A DNA stretch of 15,828 nucleotides from NCBI RefSeq assembly GCF_042647165.1, contig NZ_JBHRUV010000099.1; one strand, written 5' to 3'. This DNA is from Camelimonas abortus (GTDB lineage: Bacteria; Pseudomonadota; Alphaproteobacteria; Rhizobiales; Beijerinckiaceae). The notes under the pieces were generated by a model, which did no database searches, was not told the DNA's origin, and saw only the letters and a program-made list of their open reading frames with translations. Positions within the stretch are counted from its first letter, which is position 1. Every line of letters starts with the position of its first letter. The translations under genes and the position numbers were made by a program. Positions 1 to 9,232 of the stretch are shown here, in pieces.

Positions 1-27
1 GGCCCGGGCGCAGCGCGGCCCGGGCGG

Positions 28-88
28 CCCGGCGTCAGCGGCGGCCCGGCGTCAGAGGCCGGCGTCAGAGGCCGGCGTCAGCGGCCGG
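28..88. repeat. 13-bp GC-rich tandem repeat at the zeta gene's 3' end
   Basis: Three head-to-tail copies of a 13-base unit (GCCGGCGTCAGAG on the plus strand) lie at 45-57, 58-70 and 71-83, with a partial copy at 84-88. A further diverged copy lies at 28-40, separated by 4 bases. The TCA in the copy at 71-83 is the complement of the TGA stop codon of the ATPase inhibitor gene. Because 13 is not a multiple of 3, successive copies place a TGA in successive minus-strand frames just past the gene. Confidence 0.85.
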
Positions 89-401
89 CCTGGACCTCCT
101 CCACCGCCACGGCGAGGAGGCGCTCCATGGTCTCACGCAACTCCTGCCCGGAAACCTTGACCCCGGCGGCCTCCAGATCGCCACGGACCTTGCGGAACAC
201 GTCCTCGTCGCCCGCTTCCTCGAAGTCGGCGAGAATGACCGACCGGGCGTACTCGGACGCTTCCTGCCCGCTCTTGCCCAGCTTGCTCGCGGCCCACTCG
301 CCCAGGAGCCGGTTGCGGCGCGCCATGGCCTTGAAACGCAGCTCTTCATCGAGAACGAATTTGCGCTCAAAGGCCTCTTCGCGCTTGCTAAATGTCGTCA
401 T
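78..401 (-). CDS. F1Fo-ATPase inhibitor zeta subunit (DUF1476 family)
   Basis: A 107-residue soluble alpha-helical protein of the family once called DUF1476. The family includes the Paracoccus denitrificans zeta subunit, which blocks ATP hydrolysis by the F1-ATPase through its N-terminal segment. Family hallmarks visible here are the N-terminal MTTFSKREEAFERKF segment, DEELRFKAMARRNRLLGEWA at about 19-37, and ADFEEAGDEDVFRKVRGD at about 58-75. The length is normal for the family (about 104-108). The ATG at 399-401 is chosen because the family begins with MTTF and an AGGA lies 6 bases upstream of it. The open frame continues upstream only as Ala/Arg-rich noise. The gene diverges from purC, a frequent alphaproteobacterial neighbourhood. 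The family call is secure; the inhibitory role is inferred from the characterised homologue. Confidence 0.93.
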   Translation of the reverse strand: MTTFSKREEAFERKFVLDEELRFKAMARRNRLLGEWAASKLGKSGQEASEYARSVILADFEEAGDEDVFRKVRGDLEAAGVKVSGQELRETMERLLAVAVEEVQAGR

Positions 402-833
402 GTACGGTCCTGTCCCAGAAAGAAAACGCGGACCCTTAATGTAGATGGCGCGCGCGCCGTTTGCCAGAGCCCGCGGACGCGCGGCGCCGCACCGCCGCGG
501 ACCGCCGCCACCGACCGCCGCCGCGGCGGCCGCCCGGCGCCCTCCCGCCGGATTTTCCGGCGGAAAGACGGGCCGCGGCGCGACGTCGCCCTTGCCCCGC
601 GGCCACGTCGGCGCCATCAAATGGCCGCACCCCTGTGGCTGAAGGGCAGGCGTCATTCTGGCGCAAGGCGCCAGGACGGCCCCTTCAACTCACTCATTGT
701 GCTGACGGCCCTGATCGGCTAGGTTGCCGGTGCGGGTTTGCCGCCCCAGACAAGCCCGCTGGCCGCGGACATTACCCTGTTCAAGGAGCGACGGCGGTCC
801 CCCATGGATTTTCTCAAGACACGGTACACGCCG
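402..833. other. Divergent intergenic region between the zeta gene and purC
   Basis: About 430 bases with no convincing gene. Most is very GC-rich and low in complexity. It contains an inverted repeat CCGCCGGA/TCCGGCGG at 545-552 and 556-563 with a 3-base loop, and another, CTGGCGC/GCGCCAG, at 658-664 and 668-674, about 160 bases before purC. Neither is followed by a T-run, so they are not terminators. The second could be an operator or a leader hairpin for purC. A weak promoter-like pair (TTGTGC, 17 bases, TAGGTT) lies near 696-725. Open frames here have Arg/Pro/Ala-rich translations and look like GC artefacts. Confidence 0.6.
438..467 (-). promoter_or_regulatory. Possible promoter of the zeta inhibitor gene
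   Basis: On the minus strand CTGGCA (complement of 462-467) is followed after 18 bases by TACATT (complement of 438-443), about 36 bases before the ATG. Each hexamer matches the housekeeping consensus only partly (about 4 of 6). It stands out mainly because the surroundings are so GC-rich. A weak prediction. Confidence 0.3.
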
Positions 834-1622
834 ATGAATCGTCGCCGTCGTATTTACGAAGGCAAGGCGAAGGTCCTTTATGAAGGCCCCGAACCTGGTA
901 CGCTGATCCAGCACTTCAAGGACGACGCCACCGCCTTCAACGCCAGAAAACACGAGGTGATTGACGGCAAGGGCGTGCTCAACAACCGCATCTCGGAATA
1001 TATCTTCCAGAACCTGAACGACATTGGCGTTCCGACCCACTTCATCCGGCGGCTCAACATGCGCGAGCAGCTGATCCGGGAAGTGGAGATCATTCCGCTG
1101 GAAGTCGTGGTGCGCAACGTTGCGGCGGGCTCGCTGTCCAAGCGCCTCGGCCTCGAGGAAGGCACGCCGCTGCCGCGCTCGATCATCGAGTTCTACTACA
1201 AGAACGACGCCCTCGATGATCCGATGGTGTCGGAAGAGCACATCACCGCCTTCGGCTGGGCCACGCCGCAGGAGCTCGACGACATCATGGCGCTCGCCAT
1301 CCGCGTCAACGACTTCCTCACCGGCCTGTTCCTCGGCGCCGGCATCCGCCTCGTCGACTTCAAGATGGAGGTGGGCCGCATCTGGGAAGGCGACATGATG
1401 CGCATCGTCGTCGCCGACGAGATCTCGCCCGACTCCTGCCGGCTGTGGGACATCAAGTCAGCCGACAAGCTCGACAAGGACCGCTTCCGTCGCGACATGG
1501 GCGGCCTCGTCGAGGCCTACTCCGAGGTGGCGCGCCGGCTCGGCATCCTTGGCGAGGCGGAGAACCCCACCGCCCAGGGGCCGCGTCTGGTGCAGACCGG
1601 CGAGGCGGACGGCAAACAGTAA
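834..1622 (+). CDS. purC: Phosphoribosylaminoimidazole-succinocarboxamide synthase (SAICAR synthetase)
   Basis: The 262-residue enzyme joins CAIR and aspartate using ATP to form SAICAR in de novo purine synthesis. Family sequence is seen throughout: RIYEGKAKVLYEG at about 6-18 (nucleotide-binding loop), FNARKHEVIDGKG at about 35-47, RRLNMREQLIREVEIIPLEVV at about 70-90, VVRNVAAGSLSKRLG at about 89-103, and the C-terminal DEISPDSCRLWDI signature. The ATG at 834 gives the N-terminus MNRRRRIYEGKAK seen in rhizobial homologues. An in-frame ATG at 804 would add 10 residues; it has an AAGGAG about 15 bases upstream, so it cannot be excluded. A strong terminator follows, separating purC from the genes downstream even though purS, purQ and purL lie further on. 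Confidence 0.97.
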   Translation: MNRRRRIYEGKAKVLYEGPEPGTLIQHFKDDATAFNARKHEVIDGKGVLNNRISEYIFQNLNDIGVPTHFIRRLNMREQLIREVEIIPLEVVVRNVAAGSLSKRLGLEEGTPLPRSIIEFYYKNDALDDPMVSEEHITAFGWATPQELDDIMALAIRVNDFLTGLFLGAGIRLVDFKMEVGRIWEGDMMRIVVADEISPDSCRLWDIKSADKLDKDRFRRDMGGLVEAYSEVARRLGILGEAENPTAQGPRLVQTGEADGKQ

Positions 1623-1680
1623 CGCGCCGGCGTCGCGGCGGGGCGCGCGCAGCCCCGCCACCGTCACGGCGCAGCGGAAC

Positions 1681-1705
1681 GGGCCCGGATCGCCGGGCCC
1701 TTTTT
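1681..1705 (+). terminator. Intrinsic terminator of purC
   Basis: A perfect 8-bp stem GGGCCCGG (1681-1688) / CCGGGCCC (1693-1700), with the 4-base loop ATCG, is followed directly by five T residues (1701-1705). It begins about 58 bases after the purC stop and is one of the clearest terminators in the window. Confidence 0.92.
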
Positions 1706-1879
1706 GTTGCGGCGCGCCAGGGCGCGTTCACCGTCCGCTAACCCCCGCGCGCCTGTACTGGGACGGCCCGCGGCGGCGCGCAGGCGCGCGCCCCGCCATG
1801 CAAAATTCGCCGGGTCAGGCGGCGCGCGCCCGCATATGGGCATTAGACGCCGCCGCCGCGGCCTCCTATGAAGGGCGAC

Positions 1880-2461
1880 ATGTTCAAGCGGCTCTATGAC
1901 TGGACGACAAGCCTGGCGAACCGCCCGGGAGCCACCTGGGCGCTCGCCCTGGTGTCGTTCGCCGAGAGCTCGTTCTTTCCCATCCCGCCGGACGTGATGC
2001 TTGCGCCCATGGCGCTGGCGCAGCCGCGCCGGGCATGGTTTTACGCCTTCGTCTGCACGCTCGCCTCGGTGGCGGGCGCCCTGCTCGGCTACGCCATCGG
2101 CTACCTGCTGTTCGACTCCCTGGGCATGTGGCTGATCCGCGTCTACGGCATGGAGAGCGGCGTGGAGGCGTTCCGCCAGTCCTACGCCGAATACGGCCAC
2201 TGGATCATCCTGCTGAAGGGGCTGACGCCGATTCCCTTCAAGCTGATCACCATCATGTCCGGCTTCGCCGGCTACAACCTGCTGTGGTTCGTGCTCCTGT
2301 GCCTCGTCACCCGCGGCGTGCGCTTCGCCCTCGTGGCGGGGGCGATGCAGCTGTTCGCCGAACCCATCCGCCGCCTGATGGACCGGCACGCCGGCGTCGT
2401 CGGCGTGGCGGTTCTCGGCTTCATCGTCGCCGGCTTCGCCGCCGCGAAGTTCCTGTTCTGA
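1880..2461 (+). CDS. YqaA/VTT-domain (DedA-like) inner-membrane protein
   Basis: A 193-residue multi-pass membrane protein of the YqaA branch of the VTT/SNARE-associated (DedA-like) superfamily. Relatives have been linked to lipid flipping or membrane homeostasis; the exact role of this branch is not established. Evidence is the signature SFAESSFFPIPPDVML near residue 26, a glycine-rich helix GALLGYAIGYLLF, and LLKGLTPIPFKLITIMSGFAG, the conserved re-entrant loop motif of the fold. The ATG at 1880 is preceded by AAGGG 4 bases upstream. An earlier in-frame ATG at 1868 adds only four residues and has no ribosome site. dsbB follows after 12 bases, so the two are almost certainly co-transcribed, a pairing frequent in Alphaproteobacteria. 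Confidence 0.88.
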   Translation: MFKRLYDWTTSLANRPGATWALALVSFAESSFFPIPPDVMLAPMALAQPRRAWFYAFVCTLASVAGALLGYAIGYLLFDSLGMWLIRVYGMESGVEAFRQSYAEYGHWIILLKGLTPIPFKLITIMSGFAGYNLLWFVLLCLVTRGVRFALVAGAMQLFAEPIRRLMDRHAGVVGVAVLGFIVAGFAAAKFLF

Positions 2462-2473
2462 GGAGCGCCGCCG

Positions 2474-3088
2474 ATGACTGCTCCGGCCGCCCGCCCCGCC
2501 CTCCCCGCAAGCTTCACCTCCCGCACGGCGGCGCTGGCGGTTCTGTCGGGCGCGGCGGCGGTCATCGCCGCCTTCCTGGTCTTCGAGCACGCCTTTGGCT
2601 ATCTGCCCTGCCCGCTGTGCCTGCAGCAGCGGGCGCCCTGGTATTTCGCCGCGCTGCTGGCGGCGCTGCTGGCCGTCACCCCGCGGGCGCAGACGCGCCT
2701 GCGCCGCGTCGGCCTGCTGCTACTGACGCTCGTGTTCCTGGTCAGCGCCGGCCTCGGCGCCTATCACGCCGGCGTTGAGTGGGGGCTGTGGCCGGGTCCC
2801 GCGGACTGCTCCGGCGGCGGCGCCATGCCCGCCAGCGCCAGCGAGCTGCTCGGCCAGCTGGAGCGCGTGCGCCCGGTGAGCTGCACCGAGGCCGCCTGGC
2901 GCTTCCTCGGCCTGTCGATGGCCGGCTGGAACGTGGCCGTCTCCCTGCTTCTCGCGGCCGTCGCCGCCCTCGGCGCGATGGCCGACGCCCCTGGCCGGTC
3001 CGGCGCCCCCGGATCCGCCGACACAGACCCCGCCAGCGCGGCGCCCGCCAGCGCAAAGTCCGCCGGCCACTCCGGAAACCGACCGTGA
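2474..3088 (+). CDS. dsbB: Disulfide bond formation protein DsbB
   Basis: A 204-residue inner-membrane quinone reductase family protein expected to reoxidise periplasmic DsbA and pass electrons to ubiquinone. It has four predicted membrane segments (about 21-40, 53-70, 78-100, 146-170). The first periplasmic loop holds the redox pair C46-P-L-C49 in the family context YLPCPLCLQQRAPWY, and the second loop holds C112 and C137, so all four essential cysteines are present. The C-terminal 30 residues are an Ala/Ser/Pro-rich tail with no family similarity. AGGAG at 2461-2465, overlapping the end of the upstream stop codon, gives a good ribosome site. No dsbA is in the window. The next gene's alternative GTG start at 3085 would overlap this stop codon. 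Confidence 0.93.
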   Translation: MTAPAARPALPASFTSRTAALAVLSGAAAVIAAFLVFEHAFGYLPCPLCLQQRAPWYFAALLAALLAVTPRAQTRLRRVGLLLLTLVFLVSAGLGAYHAGVEWGLWPGPADCSGGGAMPASASELLGQLERVRPVSCTEAAWRFLGLSMAGWNVAVSLLLAAVAALGAMADAPGRSGAPGSADTDPASAAPASAKSAGHSGNRP

Positions 3089-3129
3089 AGCTTCGTCTGC
3101 GCACCGCCGCCCCGCCCGCCGGCGGGCGG

Positions 3130-4443
3130 ATGAGCGAACTGCAAACCGCCGTCATCGGCGCCCTCGTGGTGATGCTGGGGCCGATCAGCATGTCGCTGTA
3201 CACGCCGGCCCTGCCGGCGATGGTGAAGGCGTTCGACGTCTCGCCGGCGGCGATCAAGCTCACGCTCACGGTGTATTTCACCGGCTTCGCCTTGGCGCAG
3301 CTGGTGTGCGGGCCGCTGTCGGACGCCTACGGGCGCCGGCCGGTGGGCGTGGGGTTCTTCGGGGTGTATCTGGCCGGCAGCATCATCGCGGCGGCGGCGC
3401 CCAGCCTGGACTGGCTGCTGGCCGGCCGCATCCTGCAGGGGGTGGGCGCGGCGGCGGGCATCGCCACCTCCCGCGCCATGGTGCGCGACCAGTACTCCGG
3501 CCAGCAGTCGGCGCGCATCATGAACCTGATCGGCGTCATGCTGGCGGTTGGGCCGGCGGTGTCGCCCACGCTGGGAGGCGTCATCCTCGCCACCGTCGGC
3601 TGGCAGGCGATCTTCTGGGTGATGGTGGCCTATGGCTCCGTCGCCATCTGGCTGCTGGCCTTCGTGACGCCGGAGACCAACAGCAACCGCGACCGCGCCC
3701 TCGCCCGCCCGGCGGCGGTGGCCGGCGCCTACCGCGTGCTGCTGGGCAACCGGACCTTCCTCGCCACCTCGCTGCTCATCGCCATGTCGCCGGGCGGACT
3801 CTACACGCTCGCCGCGATCCTGCCTTTCGTGATGATCGAGAAGGTGGGGCTGACGCCGACCGAATTCGGCGCCGGCATGCTGGCGCAGACCGGCTCGTTC
3901 ATGACCGGCGCGGCGCTGGCCGGGGTGCTGCTGCGCCGCATGGACGCGGCGAAGCTCGTCCCGGTGGGCCTCGCGCTGGTGGCGCTGTCGGCGCTGGGCT
4001 TCGGCGCCGGCCTCAGGCTGTGGCCGGCCTCGTTCATTTCGGTGATGGGCCCCACGGCGCTGTGGGCGTTCGGCAACGCCTTCATCATGCCGGGAGCGAC
4101 CACGGCGGCGCTGGCGCCGTTCCCGCGCATGGCGGGGGCGGCTTCGGCCGTCACCGGATTCATGCAGATCGGCGGGGGCCTCGCCGGCACCGCGGCGGCG
4201 GCGCTGCTGTTCCACGAACCGTTCGACAGCCTGCGGCTCATCATGCCAACAATGGCGCTGGTCGCCGTAGCCAGCTACGGCTGGCTGATGATGCGCGGCG
4301 GCGGCCTGAGGACCACCGCCGCGGCCGTGGAGCCGGCGCGCGCCGCGGAGGCGGCGGCCGCGCCTGCGGCGTCGGGCGGATTGCCTGACGGCGCCAGACG
4401 GGCTAAGCCCGCCTCTCAACCCGACACTCCGGAGCAGCCATGA
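3130..4443 (+). CDS. Bcr/CflA-type MFS multidrug efflux transporter
   Basis: A 437-residue transporter of the major facilitator superfamily, 12 hydrophobic segments expected, most like the Bcr/CflA drug:proton antiporters. It shows the loop 2-3 motif GPLSDAYGRRP at about 61-71, LAGRILQGVGAAAG on helix 4, and VGPAVSPTLGG, the helix 5 antiporter motif. The ATG at 3130 places MSELQTAVIGALVV at the usual start. A GTG at 3085, overlapping the dsbB stop as GTGA, would add 15 basic residues and is a real alternative. After the last helix there is an unusual tail of about 47 Ala/Pro-rich residues. The stop codon overlaps the purS start (ATGA at 4440-4443). The substrate is unknown. Confidence 0.9.
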   Translation: MSELQTAVIGALVVMLGPISMSLYTPALPAMVKAFDVSPAAIKLTLTVYFTGFALAQLVCGPLSDAYGRRPVGVGFFGVYLAGSIIAAAAPSLDWLLAGRILQGVGAAAGIATSRAMVRDQYSGQQSARIMNLIGVMLAVGPAVSPTLGGVILATVGWQAIFWVMVAYGSVAIWLLAFVTPETNSNRDRALARPAAVAGAYRVLLGNRTFLATSLLIAMSPGGLYTLAAILPFVMIEKVGLTPTEFGAGMLAQTGSFMTGAALAGVLLRRMDAAKLVPVGLALVALSALGFGAGLRLWPASFISVMGPTALWAFGNAFIMPGATTAALAPFPRMAGAASAVTGFMQIGGGLAGTAAAALLFHEPFDSLRLIMPTMALVAVASYGWLMMRGGGLRTTAAAVEPARAAEAAAAPAASGGLPDGARRAKPASQPDTPEQP

Positions 4444-4682
4444 AGGCCCGAGTCACCGTAACCCTCAAGAACGGCGTGCTTGACCCGCAGGGCAAGGCGA
4501 TCGAAGGCGCGCTTTCCTCCCTCGGCATCGAGGGCGTCACTGGCGTCCGCCAGGGAAAGGTCTTTGACATTGAGCTTTCCCACACCCAACCTGAAGCGGC
4601 TGAAGCGGCCCTGAAGGATGCGTGCGAGCGGCTACTCGCCAACACTGTCATCGAGAACTACAGGGTCGAAATCCTTTCCTGA
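4440..4682 (+). CDS. purS: Phosphoribosylformylglycinamidine synthase subunit PurS
   Basis: An 80-residue small subunit of FGAM synthase. It is thought to dimerise and bridge PurQ (ammonia-producing) and PurL (synthetase), both encoded downstream. Family features are the first strand MKARVTVTLKNGVLDPQGKAIEGAL, GVTGVRQGKVFDIEL in the middle, and the C-terminal ERLLANTVIENYRVEI. Length is typical. The start overlaps the stop of the transporter gene by 4 bases, and GGAG sits 5 bases upstream of the ATG within the transporter's last codons. Translation of purS is therefore probably coupled to the transporter, which is not a purine gene. Confidence 0.96.
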   Translation: MKARVTVTLKNGVLDPQGKAIEGALSSLGIEGVTGVRQGKVFDIELSHTQPEAAEAALKDACERLLANTVIENYRVEILS

Positions 4683-4697
4683 CCTGGGAGGAAGACG

Positions 4698-5648
4698 ATG
4701 CTGGATCCCGACGCCCGGACGGTGCTCAATCTGATGAAAGCCGCGGGACGCCCCGCGATGACCACGCTTTCGCCGATGGAGGCGCGCGAGGCCTACCGCG
4801 CCTCGCGCCGGGCGCTGGGACCCGACGCGCCGGACGTGGCGCTGCTCGAACACTTCCGCGCCGACGGCCCGGACGGCGCCGTGCCGCTGCGCTATTACCG
4901 CCCCGCGGGATCGGACGACTTCGCCACGCTGCCCTGCCTCGTCTATTTCCACGGCGGCGGCTGGGTGATCGGCGACCTTGAGACGCACGACTACGTATGC
5001 CGCCGGCTGGCCAATGTCTCCGGCTGCGCGGTCGTGGCCGTGGACTACCGCCTTGCGCCGGAGCACCGCTTCCCCGCGGCGGTGGAGGACTGCGCCGCCG
5101 CGGTGACGTTCGTGGCGGAGAACGCCAGCCGCCTGCGCATTGACCCGGCGCGCATCGCCGTGGGCGGCGACAGCGCCGGCGGCAACCTCGCCGCGGTGAT
5201 GGCGCTGATGGCCCGCGACGGCGACCTGCCGCCGGTGGCCTACCAGCTGCTGATCTATCCGGCGGTGGACATGGTGAACGCCTATCCGTCGCAGGCGCTG
5301 GACCTGGCGGAATTCCCGCTGTCGGCGGAGACGGTGCGCTGGTTCACGGACCATTACGGCATCTCCGCCGCCGACAGGTCCGACTGGCGCGCCTCGCCGC
5401 TGCTGGCCCCCTCCCACGCGGGAGTGGCGCCGGCCTTCGTGCTGACGGCAGGCTACGATCCGCTGGCCGACGAGGGCGCCGCCTACGCTCGCAAGCTTGA
5501 GAAATCGGGCGTGCGCACCACCTACCTGCACATGAGCGACCAGATGCATGGCTTCATCACCATGTCGAAGGTCATCCGCGCGGCGGAAGCGGCGCTGGAG
5601 ATCATGGGCCGGGAGCTGGCGCGGGGCCTCGCCGCGCCGCAGGCGTGA
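4698..5648 (+). CDS. Alpha/beta hydrolase, hormone-sensitive-lipase (HSL) family esterase
   Basis: A 316-residue alpha/beta-hydrolase of the HSL (type IV) esterase family, which hydrolyses carboxyl esters. The oxyanion-hole motif HGGGW is at 85-89. The nucleophile motif GDSAGG is at 157-162 with catalytic S159. The acid is probably D254 in the AGYDPL motif, and the base H284 in MHGF. The triad is therefore complete and the length is normal (about 300-320). No signal peptide is seen, so it is probably cytoplasmic. It begins 15 bases after purS with a strong GGAGGA site at about 4687-4692 and is almost surely in the same transcript. No purine-related substrate is known for this family, so its position between purS and purQ is unexplained. 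Confidence 0.93.
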   Translation: MLDPDARTVLNLMKAAGRPAMTTLSPMEAREAYRASRRALGPDAPDVALLEHFRADGPDGAVPLRYYRPAGSDDFATLPCLVYFHGGGWVIGDLETHDYVCRRLANVSGCAVVAVDYRLAPEHRFPAAVEDCAAAVTFVAENASRLRIDPARIAVGGDSAGGNLAAVMALMARDGDLPPVAYQLLIYPAVDMVNAYPSQALDLAEFPLSAETVRWFTDHYGISAADRSDWRASPLLAPSHAGVAPAFVLTAGYDPLADEGAAYARKLEKSGVRTTYLHMSDQMHGFITMSKVIRAAEAALEIMGRELARGLAAPQA

Positions 5649-5695
5649 CGCCGCGGGCGGACTTCGCCCGCAAAAGGCCCTGATATCCTGCTTCA

Positions 5696-5743
5696 AGCGC
5701 GATGACCCGCGAAAGGGCGCGCCCTTTCGCGGGACGTCGCGCT
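5696..5743. repeat. 48-base near-perfect palindrome
   Basis: A perfect 28-base palindrome with no loop (CCCGCGAAAGGGCG at 5706-5719 and its complement at 5720-5733) lies inside outer arms AGCGCGA (5696-5702) and TCGCGCT (5737-5743). Pairing across the outer part has one A/A mismatch and one G-U wobble. Transcribed RNA could form a stem of about 22 pairs (after opening a tip loop). There is no T-run, so it is not a standard terminator. No second copy is seen in this window. It may be a dispersed intergenic palindrome or an RNA-processing site before purQ. Confidence 0.85.
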
Positions 5744-5847
5744 GGCGCATGGCGACGGCGGTCCTGCCGGCAGGCGGGATCGCGGTCGGCGGCGCCGCCG
5801 CGCAGGCCGGCGGGACGGCCGGCCTGTTGATCTGCCCCACTGTCCCT

Positions 5848-5872
5848 GCGAAAAGCACCCGACGCTTTTCGC
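5848..5872 (+). repeat. Hairpin GCGAAAAGC-loop-GCTTTTCGC before purQ
   Basis: Nine-base perfect arms (5848-5856 and 5864-5872) flank a 7-base loop, ending 42 bases before the purQ ATG. The arm sequence GCGAAA/TTTCGC is shared with the larger palindrome upstream, which suggests a related element. It has no T-run and lies within the likely purQ leader. Confidence 0.8.
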
Positions 5873-5914
5873 CGGAGCGCCTGACCGGCGACCGCAACCG
5901 CCACGGAACGTAAC

Positions 5915-6610
<696 letters not shown>

Positions 6611-6664
6611 GGCGGCCGCGCCCCGTCCCGCCGCCATCCTCCCATACAGGGTACTGACTGACCG

Positions 6665-8869
<2,205 letters not shown>

Positions 8870-8891
8870 CCGGCCCCCATCCGCACTGGCC

Positions 8892-8914
8892 GGCCGGCGG
8901 CGCGTCCGCCGGCC
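8892..8914 (+). repeat. GC hairpin between purL and bolA
   Basis: A perfect 9-bp stem GGCCGGCGG (8892-8900) / CCGCCGGCC (8906-8914) with a 5-base loop, followed only by TTCCCC. The lack of a real T-run makes full termination unlikely. It may attenuate transcription or protect the 3' end of the pur transcript while allowing some bolA expression. Confidence 0.7.
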
Positions 8915-8938
8915 TTCCCCGCATCATGAGGTCCCGCC

Positions 8939-9178
8939 ATGGCCATGCAGGCCCGTGAAATCGAAGAGCTGATCCGCGCCGCAATTCCGGACGCCGTCGT
9001 GCGCATCCAGGACCTCGCCGGCGACGGCGACCACTACGCGGCGACGGTGATCTCCGAGGCGTTCCGCGGCAAGAGCCGCGTGGCCCAGCACCAGATGGTG
9101 TACGCGGCGCTGAAAGGCCGCATGGGCGGCGAGCTGCACGCCCTCGCCCTCACCACGCTGACGCCGACCAGAGACTGA
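8939..9178 (+). CDS. bolA: BolA family protein
   Basis: A 79-residue BolA-family protein. In this family the partners are monothiol CGFS glutaredoxins, with which BolA proteins share a [2Fe-2S] cluster and act in iron-sulfur trafficking. Family features are the class II KH-like fold, DGDHYAATVISEAFRGKSRV at about 29-48, QHQMVYAALKGRMG at about 51-64, and the invariant H67 in ELHAL. The start has GAGGT about 6-7 bases upstream; an ATG two codons later is possible. It follows purL, as is common in Alphaproteobacteria, but its usual partner gene grxD is displaced by about 1.76 kb. An intrinsic terminator follows immediately. Confidence 0.95.
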   Translation: MAMQAREIEELIRAAIPDAVVRIQDLAGDGDHYAATVISEAFRGKSRVAQHQMVYAALKGRMGGELHALALTTLTPTRD

Positions 9179-9197
9179 CGCCTCTTCCCTGACGGCG

Positions 9198-9232
9198 GCC
9201 GGCGACGCCCCGCGACGTCGCCGGCGCTTTTT
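9198..9232 (+). terminator. Intrinsic terminator after bolA
   Basis: A 10-bp stem GCCGGCGACG (9198-9207) / CGTCGCCGGC (9216-9225) with an 8-base loop is followed by GC and five T residues (9228-9232). It lies 20 bases past the bolA stop and should end the purQ-purL-bolA transcript, so grxD needs its own promoter. Confidence 0.9.

Larger units (their letters stand above)
5649..5914. other. Structured intergenic region between the esterase gene and purQ
   Basis: 266 bases with no convincing gene but three hairpin-forming inverted repeats: GCGGGCG/CGCCCGC at 5653-5659 and 5665-5671 (no T-run after it), a 48-base near-perfect palindrome at 5696-5743, and GCGAAAAGC/GCTTTTCGC at 5848-5872. The middle part (about 5760-5830) is rich in GGC/GCC runs. 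The first hairpin is followed by four A residues, so it is not a plus-strand terminator. Confidence 0.7.

Noticed and set aside
402..656. Upstream extension of the zeta inhibitor to about 192 residues
   Set aside because: The added part is Ala/Arg/Pro-rich noise, while the family begins at MTTF, where a ribosome site is present.
1747..1789. GCGCGCCTG/CAGGCGCGC inverted repeat upstream of the yqaA-type gene
   Set aside because: The arms are 25 bases apart in extremely GC-rich sequence where such matches are common. Not distinctive enough to call an operator.
5653..5671. GCGGGCG/CGCCCGC hairpin as the terminator of the esterase gene
   Set aside because: It is followed by AAAA on the plus strand, not T residues, and no minus-strand gene needs a terminator here.
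5748..5913. Possible short protein from the ATG at 5748, in frame up to purQ
   Set aside because: It overlaps hairpin sequences, lacks a ribosome site and shows no recognisable motif.
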